This document shows, one piece after another, positions 42,440 to 51,002 of a stretch of 51,538 nt of DNA. The notes under the pieces were generated by a model. That model searched no databases. It was not told where the DNA came from and saw nothing but the letters and a program-made list of their open reading frames with translations. Both the position numbers and the translations under genes were made by a program. The stretch is from a virus: the IMG/VR virus record IMGVR_UViG_3300042261_000360, positions 1-51,538 of that record; one strand, 5' to 3'. Numbering within the stretch: position 1 is the stretch's first letter; every line of letters starts with the position of its first letter.

Positions 42440-43675
42440 TTAGGAAACTACCCCATAAATTGTTCCTGTTGTAACATAAGTTACTGTATATCCATTAAGT
42501 GCTATAGCTTTACCGCCTGCTGCACCAGCAACAGTAACGCCGTAATCTCTGGTTGAAGCACCACCAGCGGCTCCCCAACCACCGCCACCACCTCCACCTC
42601 CCCAACCAGCACCGCCTAAAGTATTACCATTTGCCTGAGTAGCAGCATTATTAGCCGATCCACCCGCAGTTGAATCACAGTTATATCCAAATGCATCGTA
42701 TACACCCCCACCGCCACCAGCGCCGCCACCTAGCCCCTGATACTGACTTCCACTCTGGTCGCCCTGAACACCACCAACACCTGGTAAAATTCTACCACCG
42801 CCACCACCGCCGCCGGCGCCATAAGCACTGCCGCCGGATGATCCTGTTACCTGCGCTCCATTACTACCAGCTAGTCCAGGTGCTCCACCAGCTCCACCTG
42901 CTGCAGTAAGGTATTGATTTCCAAAGCCTGTAAAGTCCCCACCTTCACCACCACCAGCACCACCACCGCCTGTTCCTACTGCAGATGCTCCACCACCGCC
43001 ACCACCGGCTATGTAACTGTTGTTGGTTAGATTAATGTTGTAACCAAGGCTCATAGCAGGACCACCAGCTGTTGGAGCAGTAGTAACATTATTATAGGTT
43101 GTGTTACCACCTTTGCCACCTTTACCTATAATGAATCCATAGTTGACTATGTTGACCGTACTACCAGCAGGTAAACTAGTTACTGTAAATGCAGCCACGC
43201 TGGTGGTGTCGGACCAGACATAAACGCCATTGTTTATGGTTATGGTAGCAGTTAAACTGGTAACACCATTCCATCCAGCTGCCAGTGCACTACTGCTTAG
43301 ATTAAAATTCTGAAGATTTGCACTAATGCTGGTAGTAAATACAAAACTAGTTGTTGTTGCTATACTGGAGCTGCCACCACCCCCGCTGCCGCCGCCGGAT
43401 CCTGCGCCTGGATTAACATAGGTTAAACTGCCTATGTTCATGGGTGTTATGGTACTGGTGCTGGTTATGTAGACATTATCAGCCCCAACCTGACGAGTTA
43501 AACTGCTGTCATAAAAAAGGCTGAATTTTTTAGTTGTTAAAGGTTTTATGTAAAACAACTGAGCATTAAGACTGCTGGCTACATTGGAAATTTTTACAAC
43601 TGATCCTGTAGACAACCCATGTGCTGTTGTAGTTGTTATGACAGCATTGACAAATTTTTGATACTGTTTAACCAT
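42440..43675 (-). CDS. glycine-rich protein inside the baseplate gene cluster
   Basis: This 411-residue protein has an N-terminal domain of about 90 residues with FVNAVITTTTAHGLSTGSVV and NAQLFYIKPLTTKKFSLFYD. This is the small HGL...G domain that recurs in phage structural proteins, including the 987-residue one here. A poly-glycine/serine hinge (GAGSGGGSGGGG, about 90-105) leads to a glycine-rich domain from about 180 (VNIVNYGFIIGKGGKGGNTT) with GG-rich loops, ending TVTYVTTGTIYGVVS. The C-terminal part is like the adhesins at 17-21 kb. Its place between the PAAR tip and gp25, overlapping the PAAR stop (TAATG), is unexpected for an adhesin. It could sit on the tail tip or be a fibre piece moved into the hub cluster. 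Function is not established. Confidence 0.65.
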   Translation of the reverse strand: MVKQYQKFVNAVITTTTAHGLSTGSVVKISNVASSLNAQLFYIKPLTTKKFSLFYDSSLTRQVGADNVYITSTSTITPMNIGSLTYVNPGAGSGGGSGGGGSSSIATTTSFVFTTSISANLQNFNLSSSALAAGWNGVTSLTATITINNGVYVWSDTTSVAAFTVTSLPAGSTVNIVNYGFIIGKGGKGGNTTYNNVTTAPTAGGPAMSLGYNINLTNNSYIAGGGGGGASAVGTGGGGAGGGEGGDFTGFGNQYLTAAGGAGGAPGLAGSNGAQVTGSSGGSAYGAGGGGGGGRILPGVGGVQGDQSGSQYQGLGGGAGGGGGVYDAFGYNCDSTAGGSANNAATQANGNTLGGAGWGGGGGGGGWGAAGGASTRDYGVTVAGAAGGKAIALNGYTVTYVTTGTIYGVVS

Positions 43676-44091
43676 TAAAAGAAATCATCCGCAAAACCTA
43701 CAACATCTGCAACATCAGCATCTATGAATCCAAATTCTTCGGCTAGATCTATGGCTCCACTAAAACTAAGTCCTGCACCATAACCACTACTGCCTCGACG
43801 GCGACTACCTATGTTAACATTGGGACTGCCCATGGCTATGAGACTACCACAATCTATGTTATCACCAATGCGAGCCGCAGGTTTACCATTGATGAATACA
43901 CTGGCACTGCCCGTGGCTACTGAACCAGCATGACATCCATCAGCTGGACAACAGTGTACGTTCCAGGCATCACCAACTCTATGAGCTCTAATGCCATTGA
44001 TATGTACATTAGGACTGGAATCAATGCCAGTGCGCGGTGGCCAGCATCCATGTCCTGTACAATAATCTCCTAGTCTCGCTGCAGCTGCCAT
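43675..44091 (-). CDS. PAAR-repeat tail spike tip protein (gp5.4-like)
   Basis: This 138-residue protein is a PAAR-type cone. It has the repeats VHINGIRAHRVGDAW (29-43) and VFINGKPAARIGDNIDCGS (65-83), and candidate metal ligands His14, His46, His54 and Cys81, which match the three-His-one-Cys zinc site of PAAR proteins. The family forms the sharp tip on the gp5 needle (T4 gp5.4) and on VgrG spikes of type VI secretion. The last 40 residues are acidic (AIDLAEEFGFIDADVADVVG) and look like a helical extension not present in a minimal PAAR. The gene lies one gene after gp5, in the T4 order. Its stop overlaps the next start. Confidence 0.92.
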   Translation of the reverse strand: MAAAARLGDYCTGHGCWPPRTGIDSSPNVHINGIRAHRVGDAWNVHCCPADGCHAGSVATGSASVFINGKPAARIGDNIDCGSLIAMGSPNVNIGSRRRGSSGYGAGLSFSGAIDLAEEFGFIDADVADVVGFADDFF

Positions 44092-44092
44092 G

Positions 44093-44620
44093 TTAGTTAG
44101 GTAAATCGCTTAATGATTGGTTAAGATATATGCTGTTACTGGTTATGCTATCTACAGAACCGCGTCTAATAAACCCATTGATTAATCTATTGCGTTCGTA
44201 GTTCCAGTCATTGTACACGGTCTGCACCATGTTTATGGTGCCCAGATTGGTAACCACAGTTATATTTACACTGGTGGTTGTATTTAAATCTGGCATAAAC
44301 TTTACGGCCTTATAAAATGAAGCTGGCAAACTAGCATAACCTGTAACCGAACTTAGCGTAGTAGTCGTACCACTGGTTCTAAATTGAAAATACTGATTGG
44401 TAAAACAATCTGTATAATAACCACTGATGGTCAGTGTACTACCTGATATAGCCACAGATAAAGTACTGGTATTGGCTACCTGTATGCTCCAGCTTAGCAA
44501 TACAGCTGTTGTTATGCTGGTGCTATAAAAAAATGGCGATGTATATAATGTATGTGTACTGGTAAAAGTTCTATATACATAGGTACTAGCCGGATTGACC
44601 GGTGATGCATATATGGCCAT
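44093..44620 (-). CDS. unknown 175-residue protein between gp5 and PAAR
   Basis: I do not recognise this protein. It is threonine/serine-rich and beta-rich (ASPVNPASTYVYRTFTSTHT, LLSWSIQVANTSTLSVAISG), with no signal peptide, no clear membrane segment and no catalytic motif. The last third is more polar (TVYNDWNYERNRLINGFIRR, then SVDSITSNSIYLNQSLSDLP). The gene is wedged between gp5 and the PAAR tip with overlap at its start (TAATG) and one base at its end, so it should be made in step with the spike. A role in spike or hub assembly, or as a spike-associated structural protein, is possible but is inference from position. Confidence 0.6.
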   Translation of the reverse strand: MAIYASPVNPASTYVYRTFTSTHTLYTSPFFYSTSITTAVLLSWSIQVANTSTLSVAISGSTLTISGYYTDCFTNQYFQFRTSGTTTTLSSVTGYASLPASFYKAVKFMPDLNTTTSVNITVVTNLGTINMVQTVYNDWNYERNRLINGFIRRGSVDSITSNSIYLNQSLSDLPN

Positions 44621-47600
44621 TATGCACTGCTCAGATCTACCAGATAGTTAGCAACTACCTGACCATTTACACAGGTTAAAACTTTATCAAAGGCTTCAAC
44701 ATCACGACTGTATGCTGGGTTATGTGTGACCGTTATCCAGGGTTCGGAACTGCCCAGAGTGCTGTATTCTAATCTGACCTGATCATAGGCAACGTTGTTT
44801 TTAATCCACTGAGCTATTTCATAATACTCGGCAGCAGACGCACCTTTAAAATGCAGATTTACTGCCTGACCTTTTTCAAATGGTGTTGGAGTGTCTAACT
44901 GTTGCTGTACAGCAGCTGCAGCATCAGTACCAACATTGCTCTGTATGGCTGATAATAGATCAGCATAGGCATTATTTTCATCCAGGTTACTTAGATAGCT
45001 GGCAGCTGGTCTAAACGCATTGCTGATCTGCATGTTTGGATATCGCTCATATACGGTGTCTAGTACATTTACACTCAGAGCTTTTAGATTGGTTACAATA
45101 TCATACTGTGATAATCCAACCTGATCCTGTATTTTAAACTGACTGCTAACATCCTGCACACGAGAGCTAACATCACCCAGATTAAAGTATTTGCTTAGCT
45201 GAGCTGAATCTGGGAAGTCTGTCCAGCTGGCAAATTCAGTAGCATCGGTTGCAATGCTGGCCACGGCCACTGGCAAGGTAACATCCAATGTGCTAGCTCC
45301 GTATTTGTAGAAGTTATTAATGATGTTTTCGCCAGCCAGTATGTCTGCAGCTGGTATTAGTCCAGATGATTTAATAGCATCTAATATACCAGTCTGTGCA
45401 ATGGTATTTTTTGCTACTACCAGGCTGTTTAGGTCTAACCCAGCATCGGCTATGATGCTGTCCAGATTGCCAAATCCCTGACCATTGAGTAACTGATTAA
45501 ACGAGCCTAGGCCTTCACTGCTGATAAAGTTAGCTGCACTACCAAAACCAGCTACGGCATTGGCTATGGCTGGATTGCTCAGTGCATTACCTAGTATGCT
45601 TTCTAGTCCACTGCCCAATCCACCAGCACTTAGTACGGAATTTAATCCATCAACTCCACCGGCTGCTAGAATACCACCCACACCACCACCACCAAAGCTA
45701 CCCAGAGTGCTTTGCAAGGTGCCTGAACCTAAAACACCCAGGCCCTGACTAAAACCAGCTACGGCATTGGCTATGGCTGGATTGCTCAGCGCATTGCCCA
45801 ACAATCCCAGACCACCAGTACCAAATCCACCTAAAAGTCCACTCAGGCCTTTGCCAAAACTATTCTGAGGATTGGCTATGTCTACTGGTAATGGTGTTAG
45901 TCCAGTAGCAGCAAATCCCTGAGCTGTTATGGCTGTTACAACACCATCATCTAGACCAGTTGCATCTGCACCAGTTGGATTAGCAGCACCTGAATTTAAA
46001 TTAATATCAGATGCATCCATGTTGATGTCGCCACTGGCTCTGTGGTGTTCATCACCTGAAACTGTATAGCTAAGATCACCGCCTACGGTATTGCTAAAAT
46101 AGTTACCTGCTCTGATGTTTAAATCCTGCTGAGTTTCAATGTTTAAATTCTGAGCCTTGATGTTAAATGTTCCGGACACATTGAGATCAGCATCATTTTT
46201 AATGTTAATGGTGGTCTTGCCTAATACTTCAACATCCAGGGTATTTTTAACCAATAATGTATTGGCGCCATCTACGGTAACATCCATGTTGCCCTGAGTA
46301 TAGATGCGATTGTTGCGTGTAAATATGTTGTAGTTTTCACCCATGACCTTGTAGCTGACTGAACCTTCACGATCAATTTCTACATAGGTTCCAGACTTGT
46401 GATAGATGTGGATGCGTTCTGCATTGGGAGTATCGTCTAATTCAATGACATGACCAGATTCGGTTTCTTTAACATGATTGTATGGATACTTGGCAGCATA
46501 GGCACTGGGTGGTTCTTTCCAGCTACCTGATGCATGATTGGCAGTATCAACATTGTCTATCTTGTTGGCATCTTTAACAGGTTTAGGCGTAGTTTTTAAA
46601 TCATCATTATTAGTTGCTAATTTATTGGTATCGGCTCTGTGAGTATATTCACATTTTGGATATACACTGTTGGGATCGCTAAATGCATCTGGCTGACCTA
46701 GTTTTGGATTATTAAGAGCCCCAGATGCTGTACGCAGCAGATTAAGTGCAGTATTCAATCCACTGTTGGTGGTATTTCTATCTGCTACGGCCACGGGTTT
46801 GTTTCCAGTGCCACCAATGGCTGCGGCTCCTAGCTGATAATAACTGCTGGCCTGAGTACCATAACCATCAACACCATCTTTGCCCAGGCTTAGTTGTTTA
46901 GCACCACCGGCTCCTTTGAGATGAGCTGCGGTCAGATAACCAGCAACCTGTTCATTGGTGCTGGTGCCTGCATCTATGACACCCAGTCGTTTTAATTCAC
47001 TATAATTAAACTCCATGTTGGCATACATGGCATTTTCTTGAACATTGTTTTTATTGGCCAAGAAATCATCCAGATTATTAATACCACCCTGACCAGTCCA
47101 GATGTTAGGATCGTTTAGATCTGCATTGGTTCTGGTTCCGCCTAGTTTAGGTTTAATGTAGCCCAGAGTCTGTAAAGCTGGTGCACCAAACTGATATTTA
47201 CCAACATAGCCTATGCTGTTTACGGTGTCGTAGTTCTGTACACCACCGGCTATGCTAGAGCTTTCTCTGAGTGCTATGGCATCCATGACATTCTGTATCT
47301 GACTCTGACTCAGAGGTGGCAGAGTTCCGGTAATGCTATTGCTAACAGTTACTGCTGGATTGGTGGCTACGGCTTCGACTGGTATGGCATTGCCATTCTG
47401 ATCCTTGACAATGTTGCCATTGCTGTCACGCTGAGCATTAACAGTGTTATTGGTATTCTGTGACTGAGCCGTACAGGTATTGCTGCTGCTGGCTATGCCA
47501 CCCATGGTGCCCATCATTATGGGCTGTTGCATGTCCTTGCCGTCAGCAAAGAAACCAACTACCCAGGTTCCTTCTAATGGACCCAAAGGTGTCTGACCTT

Positions 47601-47808
47601 TGCCTGAAATAGCCGCACTGAATATGGGCTGCATGGGCATGGCCCAGGGTAGATCTGCTGTTGGCAATGCCTGTTTATTGTCTACATGATAGCCCAGAAT
47701 ACGTACACGACAGCGTCCTAGTTTGAGAGGATCCATGCGGTCTTCAACCACACCAACCCACCAAAAGAACCCATCACGAGCAAATAAATTATCAACACTG
47801 GCTGTCAT
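44620..47808 (-). CDS. gp5: gp5 baseplate hub spike with cell-wall hydrolase domain
   Basis: This 1062-residue protein is the cell-puncturing spike, much longer than T4 gp5 (575). Residues 1-105 form the gp5 OB domain (WWVGVVEDRMDPLKLGRCRV). Residues 170-335 resemble a lytic-transglycosylase-like hydrolase (AIALRESSS, with Glu182 as candidate catalyst, then YVGKYQFGAPALQTLGYI) in place of the T4 lysozyme. Residues 450-610 are the triple beta-helix (HVIELDDTPNAERIHIYHKS, then repeats such as TINIKNDADLNVSG). Residues 650-790 are glycine-rich with an exact 16-residue repeat. Residues 890-1060 resemble an M15 peptidase domain, but the expected zinc ligands are replaced (see findings). The spike and wall-digesting activity should help the tail tube cross the cell envelope. 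It directly follows the hub gene. Confidence 0.9.
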   Translation of the reverse strand: MTASVDNLFARDGFFWWVGVVEDRMDPLKLGRCRVRILGYHVDNKQALPTADLPWAMPMQPIFSAAISGKGQTPLGPLEGTWVVGFFADGKDMQQPIMMGTMGGIASSSNTCTAQSQNTNNTVNAQRDSNGNIVKDQNGNAIPVEAVATNPAVTVSNSITGTLPPLSQSQIQNVMDAIALRESSSIAGGVQNYDTVNSIGYVGKYQFGAPALQTLGYIKPKLGGTRTNADLNDPNIWTGQGGINNLDDFLANKNNVQENAMYANMEFNYSELKRLGVIDAGTSTNEQVAGYLTAAHLKGAGGAKQLSLGKDGVDGYGTQASSYYQLGAAAIGGTGNKPVAVADRNTTNSGLNTALNLLRTASGALNNPKLGQPDAFSDPNSVYPKCEYTHRADTNKLATNNDDLKTTPKPVKDANKIDNVDTANHASGSWKEPPSAYAAKYPYNHVKETESGHVIELDDTPNAERIHIYHKSGTYVEIDREGSVSYKVMGENYNIFTRNNRIYTQGNMDVTVDGANTLLVKNTLDVEVLGKTTINIKNDADLNVSGTFNIKAQNLNIETQQDLNIRAGNYFSNTVGGDLSYTVSGDEHHRASGDINMDASDINLNSGAANPTGADATGLDDGVVTAITAQGFAATGLTPLPVDIANPQNSFGKGLSGLLGGFGTGGLGLLGNALSNPAIANAVAGFSQGLGVLGSGTLQSTLGSFGGGGVGGILAAGGVDGLNSVLSAGGLGSGLESILGNALSNPAIANAVAGFGSAANFISSEGLGSFNQLLNGQGFGNLDSIIADAGLDLNSLVVAKNTIAQTGILDAIKSSGLIPAADILAGENIINNFYKYGASTLDVTLPVAVASIATDATEFASWTDFPDSAQLSKYFNLGDVSSRVQDVSSQFKIQDQVGLSQYDIVTNLKALSVNVLDTVYERYPNMQISNAFRPAASYLSNLDENNAYADLLSAIQSNVGTDAAAAVQQQLDTPTPFEKGQAVNLHFKGASAAEYYEIAQWIKNNVAYDQVRLEYSTLGSSEPWITVTHNPAYSRDVEAFDKVLTCVNGQVVANYLVDLSSA
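45544..45798 (-). repeat. two copies of a 48-base repeat in gp5
   Basis: The segments 45544-45591 and 45751-45798 differ at 2 of 48 bases and encode the same 16 residues, GNALSNPAIANAVAGF (residues 740-755 and 671-686). They flank glycine-rich sequence between the beta-helix and the C-terminal domain of gp5. Confidence 0.88.
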
Positions 47809-47809
47809 G

Positions 47810-49177
47810 TTATCGTTTTCCCTTGAATGAATCTTTGATTAATTCCAGTACCATTACATGTCTGGTATAGGTAATTTTATGTCTAATAGCAGTTACCAGG
47901 TAGTAACCTGAATATAGTTCGTCGTCTTTCCAATCAGATTTATCAGTGACGCTTCTGGGACTGGCATCTGGATAGTGTAGATTGACAACATAGCCAACCT
48001 CTATGTCAGTTCTGCCAGGAACAGTTAATTCAATTTTAAAGTTTGTTAGCTCTGCCAATGCACTGGTTCTTATGGGCAGTATTTTGTCTATGTCATCTAC
48101 GGCATTGTTTTTAACACCTGTATATAACTGATCGTGCTGCATGTAGACCTGATTGAATCCCTGAGGTGCTCTAAGGGCGCCTGAGCCATCAGTACCTGGG
48201 CCAATTGGCACCATGGGTACGGCCTGACCATCTAGATCTTCCAGGTGATGAAATGCACCCCAGTTATCTATGTGGTTGTAGTCATGTACTTTGCGAATTT
48301 TATTGACTACATCAAATGTATATAATCTATTGGCCAGATAACCATTGGTGGTATTTTTAAGAGCATTATAGGTTTCAATCACTCTGAGATCCTGAGCCTT
48401 GCGATATTGCATGTCCAGATCAGTATTAAATCTTTCTGCACCAGGAGCTGAGACCAGATTGTTGGCCATGTACCAGTATTCCTGATAGATGGTGCGACTT
48501 TTTACTGCAGTATCAATGAGTGCTTCCATGTTGGCAAAATAAAAAGCCTTGTTGCTTTCATAGAACAAATAGGCTGGCGATTTATAACCTGCACCAACGG
48601 CCTTGCTGGCCAACCAGTTCATGATCTTTATGGGACGCCAACCTGGGCTGGTAAACTGCATGCTGTTCTGAGTTTCACCAATGATGTTTAAATTGCTTAC
48701 TGCTGCCTCACCTGTTCGGCTGGTTGAAATATATTTAAATACTTCAGCTGCCAGCGAAGAAATTTTATTGTATTTAAATGTTCTGTATATGGGGCTGAGA
48801 GCGTCAATGAATACTTCGGGACTGCAGAAGTGCATGATAAAGGTCTGTTTACCTGTATCGCCAGTCATGATGCGATCAGTAATGCTGTAGATTTTAAATG
48901 TCTTATTAATGGCAAATGTATTAGCATCAGCACTGGGTGTGCTCATTTTGATGCGCAGATATTCGTCGCCAGTTAATTCTATGGCCTGACTCAGATTAAG
49001 AGCATCTACTACCAGTATATTGCCATAGAGACCACCGCGAAATATATCTTCAAATAGATTTAACTCTCCAATATAACCTTCACGTATGCTAATCTCTGTG
49101 CCACTGGATTTGACAATTACCAGTTCCTGTAGGTCAATATCACCGGCCTGGGTAACTACTTCTTTATTGATCGCCAT
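47810..49177 (-). CDS. baseplate hub protein, gp27 counterpart
   Basis: This 455-residue protein reads MAINKEVVTQAGDIDLQELV, then SIREGYIGELNLFEDIFRGG and LYGNILVVDALNLSQAIELT (about 30-65), a pattern shared by baseplate hub proteins of T4-like marine phages (E..d.f....G.i.v.D...l...l.i.G.E.l.i). Later come FCSPEVFIDALSPIYRTFKY (about 120), PGWRPIKIMNWLASKAVGAG and a C-terminal beta region with VEVGYVVNLHYPDASP. In T4 the trimer of gp27 joins the gp5 spike to the tube, and the position just before gp5 supports that role here. Direct similarity to T4 gp27 is not evident to me, so the match is by position and family pattern. The start overlaps the end of gp53 by 14 bases. Confidence 0.7.
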   Translation of the reverse strand: MAINKEVVTQAGDIDLQELVIVKSSGTEISIREGYIGELNLFEDIFRGGLYGNILVVDALNLSQAIELTGDEYLRIKMSTPSADANTFAINKTFKIYSITDRIMTGDTGKQTFIMHFCSPEVFIDALSPIYRTFKYNKISSLAAEVFKYISTSRTGEAAVSNLNIIGETQNSMQFTSPGWRPIKIMNWLASKAVGAGYKSPAYLFYESNKAFYFANMEALIDTAVKSRTIYQEYWYMANNLVSAPGAERFNTDLDMQYRKAQDLRVIETYNALKNTTNGYLANRLYTFDVVNKIRKVHDYNHIDNWGAFHHLEDLDGQAVPMVPIGPGTDGSGALRAPQGFNQVYMQHDQLYTGVKNNAVDDIDKILPIRTSALAELTNFKIELTVPGRTDIEVGYVVNLHYPDASPRSVTDKSDWKDDELYSGYYLVTAIRHKITYTRHVMVLELIKDSFKGKR

Positions 49178-49676
49178 TAATTAAAATTCCATTGAACCTG
49201 TTGATAAATTCAGGCACAAATCTGGGCTGTAGTACAGATATGCGTCTGCGTGCATTATTTAAATCCTCTTCATAGTCAGTGTTTGTTACAGGTAATTTGG
49301 AACCAGCATAGCTGCTATGTACTACATCGGCATAGCTGTCATTGGTTACATAATGATGAATGCCATATTCATTGCCGGCGCCATACTTGTCTGTAATATA
49401 GTTTCGTAGCTGTTGAGAAGTCAAAGGCCAATCCCAGCGTGGATCTATGATGCCATTGAGTATTAATATGACCCAGTGCAGCTGTACGTTGCCATAGAGT
49501 CTATGTGCGAGAATTTCCGGAGTATCTCCATCCTGTATGTCGTGCTGATCATAGGCCGTGGCTGTTAATAGATTCTCAGCATCGGCAACCACACGACGAA
49601 ATATGTCAGTAATGACAAAGCTGGTCTGATTTCCATCAAGACTATATGTTATGGTTGGAAATTTTTCAAAATACAT
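49164..49676 (-). CDS. gp53: gp53 baseplate wedge protein
   Basis: This 170-residue protein has the gp53 plan: FEKFPTITYSLDGNQTSFVI, VVADAENLLTATAYDQHDIQ, then DGDTPEILAHRLYGNVQLHW and VILILNGIIDPRWDWPLTSQ, which is the LysM-like core of the family. The C-terminus has ARRRISVLQPRFVPEFINRF, a conserved basic/aromatic ending. T4 gp53 (196) completes each wedge and clamps neighbouring wedges around the hub. The gene lies between gp48 and the hub gene, and its last 14 bases overlap the hub start. Nothing unusual was seen, other than being a little shorter than in T4. Confidence 0.93.
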   Translation of the reverse strand: MYFEKFPTITYSLDGNQTSFVITDIFRRVVADAENLLTATAYDQHDIQDGDTPEILAHRLYGNVQLHWVILILNGIIDPRWDWPLTSQQLRNYITDKYGAGNEYGIHHYVTNDSYADVVHSSYAGSKLPVTNTDYEEDLNNARRRISVLQPRFVPEFINRFNGILINGDQ

Positions 49677-49677
49677 G

Positions 49678-50958
49678 TTAGTATCCTTGGTCTATTCTTT
49701 CTTTGGTTAGTACCTCTAGTTCGCGGAATCTTAAACTTAGATTGACTTCGGTTGGCATACCATCAGCAAAGGTATTGAATCCCTGACCACCATAATCAAC
49801 GCTGAGATCTTCTAGAACACAGGTTGAAATTTTATGGAAGTTGGTGTTTTCTCGGCCTCGGTGATAATAGGATATGTCAAAGGTACTGGGATATATGTAG
49901 AACAAACCACCATTGCTTAGTTCTGGATGCATGTGTAGTTTAAATTCTTTTACAATGTTTCTGACATTATCAGCTTCTTTTGCGCTGCGTGGTAGGAATT
50001 TATATTTAAAAGTAAATTCACGATTCTGTACATTGCGGAAAATCTGTTCTCTGAATGGATTAGGCGCCTGAGCAGTTCCTGCTTGCAGAGCAGTTCCAAA
50101 TTCTAGATTCTTGCCAAATAGATCAGCTATGGCAGCTGGAACCTGAGCAATGTTCATGGCAGCTATCTGAGCCAACTCTCGGTTATTCTGACCTGACATC
50201 ATGTCTGTAAGTCCTGTGCCATCGGCCAGACGACCAACCAAGGAACCCAGATCAGTTCCTTCATAGGTAACACCATATTTGGCCTCGGGTGGAGTATTAA
50301 TGGCCAGCATTATGGCCTTGCTGATTCTGGCACTTTTGTCTGGCTGGAAAAAACCGGTATTTTCAATTAATTTTTTACCCAGAGCAGCACCACCTATGGT
50401 AGCAGCACCCAAAGTAATACCCTTGGCCAGGTTACTGGCACCACCTAGAAGATTGGTATTTACTATGGCACCAACACCAGCTCCAACGCCAGCACCTACA
50501 CCATAGCTACCAGCAGTTGTCATGCCTGTAGAACTGAGTCTGTTCTGACCTATGGGAGTAATGTCTCTGGTCTGATACTTGGCCTTCCAGGCACTCTTGC
50601 CTCGGACATTGATAAAAAAAGCCATGTAGTGCTGTAAATCTTCGGTGCCAGCTGTGCGTTCTGGATATACAGTTGTGGTTACATTGTAGTTTAATCCACC
50701 GCCACTGCCACCACCTACACCAAAGGTCTTGGGCTTTAGTTCGTCAGTGCTATAATCACGACGCGAACCCGCATAGTTATAGTCCATGCCTATGGGAGCC
50801 GCCCCTTCGTTATAGGCTCTGAGTATGGGATCTACTGTTCCAATGTTTTCTGGAAACGTCTGCTGTACAGCTGTACGAACAGTATTAGGAGCGCTAGGGT
50901 TGGCCTGATTGGCGTCGGGTAATCCAACTGCGGTTCTTAATATCTTTGTAAATTCCAT
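49678..50958 (-). CDS. gp48: gp48 baseplate tail-tube cap protein
   Basis: This 426-residue protein matches T4 gp48 (364) at its C-terminal half: PNPFREQIFRNVQNREFTFK (about 300), FKLHMHPELSNGGLFYIYPS (about 340), STFDISYYHRGREN and VDYGGQGFNTFADGMPTEVN, then FRELEVLTKERIDQGY. Gp48 and gp54 sit on the hub and start polymerisation of the tail tube. Residues about 145-200 form a glycine/alanine-rich stretch (GVGAGVGAGVGAIVNTNLLG, then ITLGAATIGGAALGKKLIEN) that looks like one or two hydrophobic helices; it is longer and more hydrophobic than I recall in T4. Its start has AGGA 6 bases upstream and a late-promoter core about 36 bases upstream. In T4 gene 48 lies elsewhere, with 54. Confidence 0.87.
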   Translation of the reverse strand: MEFTKILRTAVGLPDANQANPSAPNTVRTAVQQTFPENIGTVDPILRAYNEGAAPIGMDYNYAGSRRDYSTDELKPKTFGVGGGSGGGLNYNVTTTVYPERTAGTEDLQHYMAFFINVRGKSAWKAKYQTRDITPIGQNRLSSTGMTTAGSYGVGAGVGAGVGAIVNTNLLGGASNLAKGITLGAATIGGAALGKKLIENTGFFQPDKSARISKAIMLAINTPPEAKYGVTYEGTDLGSLVGRLADGTGLTDMMSGQNNRELAQIAAMNIAQVPAAIADLFGKNLEFGTALQAGTAQAPNPFREQIFRNVQNREFTFKYKFLPRSAKEADNVRNIVKEFKLHMHPELSNGGLFYIYPSTFDISYYHRGRENTNFHKISTCVLEDLSVDYGGQGFNTFADGMPTEVNLSLRFRELEVLTKERIDQGY

Positions 50959-50966
50959 ACTGGTCC

Positions 50967-50974
50967 TATAAATA
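50967..50974 (+). promoter_or_regulatory. late promoter core TATAAATA for gp4
   Basis: A perfect T4-type late core, preceded by C (CTATAAATA), lies 28 bases upstream of the gp4 ATG at 51003. In T4 such cores are recognised by the gp55 sigma factor and transcription starts about 6 bases downstream. The opposite-facing core at 50995-51002 lies downstream of it. Confidence 0.75.
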
Positions 50975-50994
50975 AGTAATTAACATTAATAAGT

Positions 50995-51002
50995 TATTTA
51001 TC
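50995..51002 (-). promoter_or_regulatory. late promoter core GATAAATA for the gp48 operon
   Basis: On the minus strand GATAAATAAC lies 36 bases before the gp48 ATG, and its upstream end touches the gp4 ATG on the other strand. It should drive the hub and wedge genes. It is the first promoter of the long minus-strand block in this window. Confidence 0.72.
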
